The translations under genes were made by a program, and so were the position numbers. A DNA stretch of 64,000 bases, taken from NCBI RefSeq assembly GCF_030450125.1, contig NZ_CP123923.1, forward strand, positions 4,340,001-4,404,000, given 5' to 3'. Shown here in pieces: positions 18,767 to 25,813 of the stretch. The notes under the pieces are model-generated. The model saw only the letters and a list, made by a program, of their open reading frames with translations. It made no database searches and was not told the DNA's origin. Source of the stretch: Streptomyces sp. WP-1. GTDB lineage: Bacteria; Actinomycetota; Actinomycetes; Streptomycetales; Streptomycetaceae. The first letter of the stretch is position 1, and each line of letters begins with the position of its first letter.

Positions 18767-21348
18767 CTCGGGCTCCCCGGTGAGAACACGGCGCACCGCA
18801 GCTCGCTGGTGTAGCGATGACCGTGCACGCTCAGCCAGCGTTGGTCGGGCGTGGGCAACATCTCGGAGATCTCCAGTGTGCCGTCCTTCCGTGCGGCCAG
18901 TCGGCACAACTGCCGTACCAGGAGCGGAGCCTGCCAGTCGACGTAGATCGGCTTCGGCTCATCGGGGACCTTGACGAAGACGTGCCGGGGCAGGCCGAGC
19001 TCGGAACGCAGTCGGCAGGCCGCGACGAACTCCGCGGCCTCCTCGCCGCCCGTCTGTCCCACGGGGCCGTCGAAGGCGGCCGCACCACGCAGGCGGGCGG
19101 CGGGGACCCGCCAGGTCTCGCGTTGCAGGACGACACGGCCACAGCGGATACGGGGGATGTGCTCCAGTGTGGGGGCGTCCAGTCCCGCCCCGCCGAAGTG
19201 ACGCGGGAAAGCGAACGGGGAGAGCGGGTCCTGGCGGATGCTCGGTCCGCCGGCCGGGGGTGCCATGAGTCGTAGCCTTCCCGCGACACCCTGGGCACGC
19301 AGTTCCAGCCGTCCGTCACGGAGCACGACGTACAGCTGGGAGGGCTGCACCACCCGGTCGCGCGACTGCCCGGAACGGCCGTAGACCTCCAGGTCGTAGC
19401 AGGGGTAGACGAGCTGCGTCGACGACTTGTCCGGGTGGCCACGTGACAGGTTGGCGAGGACCTCGCCGTCGTCGAGCAGGGACAGGTAGCCCTCGTACAC
19501 CGCTGGCAGCAGCTCCGGGGCGCGTTCCTGGATCAGGGGGCCGAAGCTGGTGTGGGTGATGACCTCCCGGACGGCGTGGCAGTCTCCGATCACCGCGGTG
19601 AACCGGCCCTCCCGCAGGTCCTGACGACGTGCGGCAGCGAACAGCACGTCCGGATCGACGACTGCCGCAGGCGTACGGGGATGGGCAGCGAGGATCGCCT
19701 CCATCCGGTCCCTTTCCACGACGACCTCCGGCCGGTCCACACCCCCCTCCCCCAGCAGGGCGTCGGTGATCACCCGGTCGAGCGCCGCCAGTTCGGCCTC
19801 AACGGCGGCGCACTCCTCCTCAAGGGCGTGCCGGTCCCGGAAGAACTCCGAGTAGAGGCGGTCCAGGGGGACCTCGACATCGGCGCCGAAGTGCTCCGTC
19901 ACCCATCGCGTGAGAACGGCGAGCTCACGCCGCATGCGCAGCCGTGGACGCGCGAGCACGGTCTCGTACACGATCGACAGTTCGTCCGTGATGAAACGGG
20001 CGATGTCCGGGCCGATGGTCAGGCCGGCCGGCTCGCCGTGGGCCTCCTCGAACAGGACGCTCCGGTCGGCGTAGTGCAGGCCGCCGTTGCGGTTCGCGGG
20101 GGTTCCCGTCAGTTTCTCGAACCTGGCCTTGGTCGCGGCCAGTGCGGCAGGCCGCTCGGCAAGGGGCAGCTTCGCGAAGCGGGCCAGGTCCTCCTCGAAG
20201 TGACCGATGGCGGAGAGGATCGGCGCGGCCTGCCCCGGTGGAGCGGAGAGCAGCTGTCGGCGCAGGACGGCCAGGGGCTCGTGATCGCCGACAGGGATCT
20301 CGAACTCGGCCACCACCCACTCTTGCGCGACCAGCTCCTTCAGCACCAGGTCGAAGGGGACGGGGATGCGGGAACCGAACTCGGTATCCCACTCCGAGCG
20401 CAACTCGCGGAGCGATCGTTCGCCGTCGCAGCGCTGCCACAGCCATTCCTCGTGCGCTGCCACCTCCCTGCCCCCGAGATGTCGGAAGTTCCAGTCGGTG
20501 TCCAGCCCGTCCCGAGTGGTGAACGCGTAGAGGTCGATACGGCCGTCGCGCAGGAAGGACAGCGGGCGCCTGCGAGGACGTACGAAGTCGAACAGGCCGG
20601 GGACCGCAGCGGCGCTCTGGGCGAGCTTCTCCGCGGCCCAGTGGCTGAAGAGCGTCCGGCGCTCCATCTCCCGTTCCGAGGTCCATGCGATGCCCGGCAC
20701 TTCCCCGACCCGGCCCACGGTGAACGGTCCGAAGTGGGAGTGGGTCTCGTTCTTCGTTGTCACCCGCTGGAGGTACATGGTGAGCAGGTCGGTCATTCTG
20801 CGGGTGTGCCGCCCCATATCCCCCTGGAAGGTGTCGAGCCACGCGGCGAACTCCGGGTACGCAGCGTCGTTCGACAGCAGCAGCACTTGCCGCAGGTGCT
20901 CGTCGCCGAACGCCTCGACCACGGCGGTTCTCGCGCGCTCCAGCCGGGTGCGGTGCCGGGCGGCAAAGGCATCCTGTTCCCCGGCGAACTCCTCTGCCAA
21001 GGCCTGGTAGGCGCGCAGAGTGCGTGCCGCCTCGTCGGGCAGCGCTGCGGTGGCCCGCCGCAGTTCACGGCCTGGCAGCGGCCGCAGCTGCCCCACGCGC
21101 GACGCCGACTGCGGGCAACCGGGGACCTGGTGCTGCCGCAGCACCGGCTTGAGTTCCCGCGCCAGCGAAGTCAGCCGGCTCCTGCTCTCCAGGAGAGCGT
21201 GGGCCTCATCGACGGAGGCGGGGTCCACGAGGGGGGTGAGCGCCTCCATCGGGAAGCCGGCCTGCCGGAGCACGACGATCGGTACAAGCCTCCACGCCCC
21301 GCCCGGGACGGTGCTGGTGGCGGTCTGGGGGTCGTTGACGCTGGTCAC
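18763..21348 (-). CDS. LanB-like protein 1 (lantibiotic dehydratase N-domain; PEARL candidate)
   Basis: 861 residues, the same length as its paralogue at 25814. The Lant_dehydr_N-type fold is suggested by MYLQRVTTKNETHSHFGPF (about residues 190-208) and the C-terminal stretch with EPKPIYVDWQAPLLVRQL and TSELRCAVF. Full LanB dehydratases carry a further domain of about 300 residues (SpaB_C) that eliminates glutamate; I see none here, nor as a separate gene. That leaves a tRNA-dependent glutamylation domain or a peptide aminoacyl-tRNA ligase (PEARL). GTG at 21348 overlaps the PHP gene stop as GTGA. It is the sixth gene of the operon. Confidence 0.8.
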   Translation of the reverse strand: MTSVNDPQTATSTVPGGAWRLVPIVVLRQAGFPMEALTPLVDPASVDEAHALLESRSRLTSLARELKPVLRQHQVPGCPQSASRVGQLRPLPGRELRRATAALPDEAARTLRAYQALAEEFAGEQDAFAARHRTRLERARTAVVEAFGDEHLRQVLLLSNDAAYPEFAAWLDTFQGDMGRHTRRMTDLLTMYLQRVTTKNETHSHFGPFTVGRVGEVPGIAWTSEREMERRTLFSHWAAEKLAQSAAAVPGLFDFVRPRRRPLSFLRDGRIDLYAFTTRDGLDTDWNFRHLGGREVAAHEEWLWQRCDGERSLRELRSEWDTEFGSRIPVPFDLVLKELVAQEWVVAEFEIPVGDHEPLAVLRRQLLSAPPGQAAPILSAIGHFEEDLARFAKLPLAERPAALAATKARFEKLTGTPANRNGGLHYADRSVLFEEAHGEPAGLTIGPDIARFITDELSIVYETVLARPRLRMRRELAVLTRWVTEHFGADVEVPLDRLYSEFFRDRHALEEECAAVEAELAALDRVITDALLGEGGVDRPEVVVERDRMEAILAAHPRTPAAVVDPDVLFAAARRQDLREGRFTAVIGDCHAVREVITHTSFGPLIQERAPELLPAVYEGYLSLLDDGEVLANLSRGHPDKSSTQLVYPCYDLEVYGRSGQSRDRVVQPSQLYVVLRDGRLELRAQGVAGRLRLMAPPAGGPSIRQDPLSPFAFPRHFGGAGLDAPTLEHIPRIRCGRVVLQRETWRVPAARLRGAAAFDGPVGQTGGEEAAEFVAACRLRSELGLPRHVFVKVPDEPKPIYVDWQAPLLVRQLCRLAARKDGTLEISEMLPTPDQRWLSVHGHRYTSELRCAVFSPGSPR

Positions 21349-22280
21349 AGCCCTGCCTCGGTACTCGTGCGGACGGGACGACGGTCGTGCAGCGCGTCGA
21401 TGACGGCCAGGGGATCCGCGGGGAGAGCGGGCAGCAGGCCGGGCCGCGGCGCCCAGGGCTTGACCCGCGCCCCGTGGTAGTCGGACCCGGCTGTCGCGAC
21501 GAGGCCAAGCAGGTCGCACACGTCGGTGAGGCGGGCGCTGACAGCCGGCGTATGCCAGCTCGTCCACACTTCGAGCCCTGCCAGTCCGGCTTCCGCCAGT
21601 GGCTTCAGCAGCTCCACGCATTCGGAAACGTCCAGGCCCGTCACGAACGTGCCGGGGTGTGCGAGGACGGCGGCCCCGCCCGCCTCCTCGATCCATGACA
21701 GGACGTCGGCCACGTCGGGCTTCTCAGGATGCTCCACATGGAGTGGCCGACCGGGACGACACCAGTCGGCCACGAGCCGGTCGTACGCCTCGGCCGTGTA
21801 AGCGGCGAACCTCGGGTCGCCGTGCGTTGCCTCCAGCAGCAGGGCGAGATAGTCGCCGACGTAGGCCACACGGTGGCCGCCGAGGCGCCGCACCACATCG
21901 TCCCAGGTGAGCGGCACTCCTATGGCCTGGACGCGGTCGGTCCAGGTGCGCCACCACACCAGTTCGGCGTCGTGGATGCCACCGATCCGTTCCCGGAACT
22001 TCGGGTCACGGGGGTCGACGAAGTAGGCCAGGCAGTGGGTCTCCTCGCCACGCCAGGTGGCGGTGATCTCGCAAGCCGGTACGACGGTGAGGCGTCCGCC
22101 GATGGCCTGATCGAACGCGGCGATGCCGGCCACGGTGTTGTGGTCAGTCACGGCGGCCACGCGTAGCCCGGCGTCGACACAGCGCCGCGCCAGCTCTGCC
22201 GGAGCCTCGTCCCCGTCGGAGTGCCGGGTGTGCAGATGCAAGTCGACCGAGGTGGCGAGAGTGGCGGACGGCCCCCGCAT
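21345..22280 (-). CDS. PHP-domain phosphoesterase
   Basis: A 311-residue protein of the polymerase-and-histidinol-phosphatase (PHP) superfamily. Metal-binding motifs are visible in order: DLHLHTRHSDGD (residues 13-24), AVTDHNTVAGI (D46, H47), ACEITA, VLAHPGTF and ATAGSDYHG near the C-terminus. Single-domain PHP proteins hydrolyse phosphate esters or nucleotide 3',5'-diphosphates. ATG at 22280 shares one base with the preceding gene stop (TGATG), and its TGA overlaps the LanB-like GTG. In this operon it may remove phosphate from an intermediate; that is inference. Confidence 0.85.
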   Translation of the reverse strand: MRGPSATLATSVDLHLHTRHSDGDEAPAELARRCVDAGLRVAAVTDHNTVAGIAAFDQAIGGRLTVVPACEITATWRGEETHCLAYFVDPRDPKFRERIGGIHDAELVWWRTWTDRVQAIGVPLTWDDVVRRLGGHRVAYVGDYLALLLEATHGDPRFAAYTAEAYDRLVADWCRPGRPLHVEHPEKPDVADVLSWIEEAGGAAVLAHPGTFVTGLDVSECVELLKPLAEAGLAGLEVWTSWHTPAVSARLTDVCDLLGLVATAGSDYHGARVKPWAPRPGLLPALPADPLAVIDALHDRRPVRTSTEAGL

Positions 22281-23332
22281 CAATGCGCTCCGGGAAGGGT
22301 ACGCCGCCAGGACGCGGCCAGCCATCGCTCGTACTCGGGGCCGGCTGGGGTGTCCATGACCAGGCACAGTGGTTCGATGATCCGCCCCGGGCCGCCGGCC
22401 AGGCCGCCGTGGAGCATGGTGAGGTTGTGGCCGAACAACAGGTCGCAGTGCTCACCCGGTGCGAGTACTTCCCAGCGGCGTCGGAACTGTGCCCAGGTCA
22501 GGCCGGTGGCCATGAGCACCTGATGGCAGAAGAGACGTGCCGCCTCGCCCTCGCAGTCCCCGCAGGCACAGCGCTGGGCCAGTGGCACGGCGGCGGGGTG
22601 GCGAACCCGTTCCTCCTTCGTCAGCACGGCCTCGCCGTGGTGGAAGGACAGGCCGTGCCAAAGGGGCTCCTCCAGACCGAGCATGGCTCCGAACGACGGA
22701 TAGGCGCAGCCGTGCTCCGGCTGACGCTCCAGCCCCCGGCGCAGGTTGGCACCGATCCAGCGTGCCGCAGCGGCCGGCCGATCGTCCCCGGCTTCGATGC
22801 CACGCCGGTCGAGCACGTCGTCGATGACGCCGAGCCAGTCGTAGTACGTCGTGACGCTCAGTCCTTCTCCCACGTCGGGGAGGAAGATGCCCTGGTACAT
22901 CTTGTGCGCGGGAGTGGTGGTGTAGCCGGAGCTGCCGAACTCTCTCCAGGCGGGATCCCAGTCGGGCGCGTCCTGGAGGCTGGGCGTCAGATAGGAGCAG
23001 TGCTGTCCGTCGTGGTGGGGCAGCAGGGTCCGGGTGGAGAAGCCCTCGGGTACGTACGTCTGCTGCGACCGGTCGATCTCCAGCCGCATCTTTGCGGGGG
23101 CGCCACGGGCGATCAGCGCGGCGCGGATCCGTCCGGCCAGGGCTGTCGACAGCCGACGGCTCTCCTCGACGCCCAGCCGCAGGCGGCCGATACGGAACAC
23201 CGCGAAGCCAACCCGGTGGATGACGCCGACGGACGCGGCGGCCAAGTCGTCCAGTGCCTGTTCGCGCCGGTCCTGCGGCCCAAAGACGAGACCGGTGCAG
23301 TCGAACTGAGCCTCTGTGGGGGTGAATTTCAC
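22280..23332 (-). CDS. Unassigned protein, possible Fe(II)/2-oxoglutarate oxygenase
   Basis: 350 residues, not confidently recognised. RTLLPHHDGQH contains an H-x-D triad start (H106, D108). Near the C-terminus GHNLTMLHGG with R317 in PGRIIEP could supply the distal His and the 2-oxoglutarate-binding Arg, an order like TauD/clavaminate-synthase proteins. A CACGDCEG segment near residue 255 could bind zinc or be structural. GTG at 23332 overlaps the upstream stop as GTGA, and its TGA shares a base with the PHP start. Membership in the operon is firm; the enzyme class is inference from spacing of residues. Confidence 0.5.
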   Translation of the reverse strand: MKFTPTEAQFDCTGLVFGPQDRREQALDDLAAASVGVIHRVGFAVFRIGRLRLGVEESRRLSTALAGRIRAALIARGAPAKMRLEIDRSQQTYVPEGFSTRTLLPHHDGQHCSYLTPSLQDAPDWDPAWREFGSSGYTTTPAHKMYQGIFLPDVGEGLSVTTYYDWLGVIDDVLDRRGIEAGDDRPAAAARWIGANLRRGLERQPEHGCAYPSFGAMLGLEEPLWHGLSFHHGEAVLTKEERVRHPAAVPLAQRCACGDCEGEAARLFCHQVLMATGLTWAQFRRRWEVLAPGEHCDLLFGHNLTMLHGGLAGGPGRIIEPLCLVMDTPAGPEYERWLAASWRRTLPGAH

Positions 23333-24423
23333 TGGTGCTCCAGGGGTTCGTCAAAGGTGCCGTCGGACCAGGGCGCGAACTCGGACGCAACGCACTCGGT
23401 GCGGAACAGGAACTCGAAGAGCAGGCGTGCCGCGATCTGGGCGGTGCCACCGGACGGGTCGTAGCGAGGTGCGACCTCCGCCACGTCGACGGCGCCTACG
23501 GGAAGCGCGCGGAGTTCCTCGTAGACGTCGAGGAGGTCCCCGGTGCTGATGCCGCCCATGGTCACGTGGCCGGTGCCGGACGCCGAGGCGCTGTCGAGCA
23601 CGTCGATGTCGAGCGAGACGTAGACCGTGTCACACCGCGAGCCGAGTTCCTCGATGAGGGGGCGCAGAGCGGCGGCGGCGCCGTCCCTGACGATCTGGGA
23701 GCCCGGCACGACGTGGAAGCCGCTGTCGATCAGACCTCGGTACTGGTCGTACTTGGTCACGTCGCCGACGCCGACGAAGGCCATGTCCTCCGGACGCATC
23801 TGTGGGATCTCGCTGATCCTGCGGGAGTTGGAGCCGTGGTACAGCGGCCCGTGCAGCGTGCTCCAGTTGCCGAAATCGAAGTGATGGTCGATGTTGATGA
23901 ACCCCACGCGGCCCGCGCCGCGGTCGAGCCGCCCGGCACGGAAACCGGCGAACGTCGGGAAGGTGCACGAGTGGTCACCGTTGAGGAAGATCAGACGCGG
24001 CGCGGACTGGCTCAGCCGACGGCTCTCCGCCGCGACGGCCTGGAACGTCCGCACGGTGTTCGTCGGGTAGACGTGCAGGTCACCGGCATCCGCGACCTGG
24101 GGGGCGCGGTAGCGGAACGCCTGGCCGGTACGGGTGTCCAGCATCCGCCACTGTCCCAGACTGGTCAGATAGCTGGAGAAGACCAGGCTTGCCTGGCGGA
24201 TGGCCCGGGGCCCTTCCGCGGCTCCCGGCCGGGAACTGGCGGTGGCGTCGAAAGGAACACCGGACACCACCCAGCCGTCCTCTCCCACGTCCACCCGGTC
24301 GGCGCGGGTGGTGGGGGTACCGAAGAGCGTCGCGACACCCGCCCATCCCGGAAGCGGGTCCTCCGCGAAGTCCTCGGCCTTGACACCGTTCTGCAGCGCT
24401 TCGAAGTCGGGGAGCTCGGTCAT
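23329..24423 (-). CDS. Ureohydrolase (arginase/agmatinase fold)
   Basis: 364 residues of the ureohydrolase family. Manganese-binding motifs are complete in order: LNGDHSC (H151), NIDHHFD (D179, H181, D183), YVSLDIDVLD (D272, D274), and DVAEVAPRYD, which carries the conserved Glu. The canonical GGDH is NGDH and the usual PGTG segment is SGTG, so it is a divergent member. It lies one base after the radical SAM gene. In RiPP clusters, arginase-fold enzymes convert Arg to ornithine in peptides; free arginine, agmatine or another guanidine are alternatives. Confidence 0.82.
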   Translation of the reverse strand: MTELPDFEALQNGVKAEDFAEDPLPGWAGVATLFGTPTTRADRVDVGEDGWVVSGVPFDATASSRPGAAEGPRAIRQASLVFSSYLTSLGQWRMLDTRTGQAFRYRAPQVADAGDLHVYPTNTVRTFQAVAAESRRLSQSAPRLIFLNGDHSCTFPTFAGFRAGRLDRGAGRVGFINIDHHFDFGNWSTLHGPLYHGSNSRRISEIPQMRPEDMAFVGVGDVTKYDQYRGLIDSGFHVVPGSQIVRDGAAAALRPLIEELGSRCDTVYVSLDIDVLDSASASGTGHVTMGGISTGDLLDVYEELRALPVGAVDVAEVAPRYDPSGGTAQIAARLLFEFLFRTECVASEFAPWSDGTFDEPLEHQ

Positions 24424-24424
24424 G

Positions 24425-25765
24425 TCACTTCTCCTGCGCAGAGGACGTGGGAACGGTCACCGGGGTGCGGATGATGTCGTGCGCAGCGGCGATCTTCTCC
24501 TGGAACAGGTCCCAGCTCGCTTCGGGAGACAGATGCTGCGGCCGGTAGACGACGGGTACGTCCTCCCGCCAGTCGGCGAAGTCCCAGTTGAATATGCGCT
24601 CACGCAGCCTCGGGAAGTCCGGGGTGAGCGGGTAGGGAACGAAGTTGTAGAGGTTGAAGAGCCACAGCGCCGAGCTGTTCTCCCGCATCCAGTCGACGGT
24701 CTGGCCGTGCGCGGCTTCCGTCTCCTCGTCGAGGCCGCCCATCATGTTGAGCACGACCTTCAGGCCGGCGTCGCTCAACTTGTGGATTTTCGTGGTGTAG
24801 TCGTCGAGGCCGCGTGAGAGTTTGTTGAGCCGTTTCAGCATCTGGGAGTCGGCCGACTCGAAGCCGAGTTCCACGGCGACGACGCCGAGTTCCCGCATGG
24901 CGTCGACGATCCAGTCCTTCACCTGCATGACATGTGTCTGCACGATGAACCGGTATCCGGGCCGGTCGCGGAAGACGTCCAACAAGTTGGCGACCGCTTC
25001 GCGTGACTGGCCGAATGTCTTGTCGCCGATGTAGAAGAGCCGGGTGTCCGGGAACCGGGCGGTGAGTTCGTCCACTTCCTGCTCAAGGGCGCCCTTCTCC
25101 ACGAGGGTGAGCTGCTTGCTCCAGGCGTCGCCGCAGAAAGAGCACTGGTACAGGCATCCGTGGCTGGCGTTGAGCCGCAGCAGAGGAACCCGGCCCTCGT
25201 AGCCGCCGAGATGGCGGTAGTCCGGTGCCCAGGTGATCCGCTCGGACACCAGCCCGGGCAGAAGAGGCTTCTCCAGGCCCCCGCCCGCTCCGGAGGCGAG
25301 GCCCACGAGCCTGCGCACGAAGGTGGCGTCGAGCTGGCCGCGGTGTACCGCGTGGACGGAACCGTCCGGGGCGAGTGGGGCCATGTTCCCGCCGAGGACG
25401 ACACGGCGTCCGGCGTGCTCCAGGTGTTTGGCCACGTCCAGCGCGAGGCGGAAGTTCTGGGCGAGAGGGGACATGAGGACCAGATCGCCGGGGGTTGTCG
25501 CCTCCAGCAATGGTTCGGAGCAGGCGTCCGGTTCCGCCGGCGTCCTCGACAGGTCACGGAAGACGGAGTCGATGCCCGCAGTGTCCAGCAGCGCAGTCAG
25601 ATGGGCGACCCACAGCGGCATCTCCCACAACCCGTCGGACGGGATGAAGTACTCGGGGAGCAGCGCCCGGAACCTCCGGTCGTAGTCGTCGTAGTAGCTC
25701 GACAGGTGGATGTCCGGGTCATGACTGGAGGGGAAAGGAAGTTGGACTATGCAGCTCTTGGGCAT
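24425..25765 (-). CDS. B12-binding-type radical SAM enzyme
   Basis: 446 residues. The radical SAM cluster motif CX3CX2C lies at C204, C208 and C211 in ASHGCLYQCSFCG. The preceding 150 residues look like a Rossmann-type cobalamin-binding domain (GDLVLMSPL, then RVVLGGNMAPLAPDGS), with no obvious DxHxxG, so cobalamin may bind base-on or be lost. After the core, ELGFESADSQMLKRLNK is typical of this family. ATG at 25765 has AAAGGGA upstream. It is the second gene of the operon, 48 bases after LanB-like protein 2. Methylation or another radical modification of a substrate is likely. Confidence 0.85.
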   Translation of the reverse strand: MPKSCIVQLPFPSSHDPDIHLSSYYDDYDRRFRALLPEYFIPSDGLWEMPLWVAHLTALLDTAGIDSVFRDLSRTPAEPDACSEPLLEATTPGDLVLMSPLAQNFRLALDVAKHLEHAGRRVVLGGNMAPLAPDGSVHAVHRGQLDATFVRRLVGLASGAGGGLEKPLLPGLVSERITWAPDYRHLGGYEGRVPLLRLNASHGCLYQCSFCGDAWSKQLTLVEKGALEQEVDELTARFPDTRLFYIGDKTFGQSREAVANLLDVFRDRPGYRFIVQTHVMQVKDWIVDAMRELGVVAVELGFESADSQMLKRLNKLSRGLDDYTTKIHKLSDAGLKVVLNMMGGLDEETEAAHGQTVDWMRENSSALWLFNLYNFVPYPLTPDFPRLRERIFNWDFADWREDVPVVYRPQHLSPEASWDLFQEKIAAAHDIIRTPVTVPTSSAQEK

Positions 25766-25813
25766 GGTCGTCCCTTTGCTCGATGATGATGGGGCATCCT
25801 CGAAGTGGAGCGG

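Noticed and set aside
22283..25786. Several long plus-strand frames antisense to the LanB-like operon
   Set aside because: Minus-strand genes here have intact motifs and overlapping start and stop codons; the plus-strand frames have neither.
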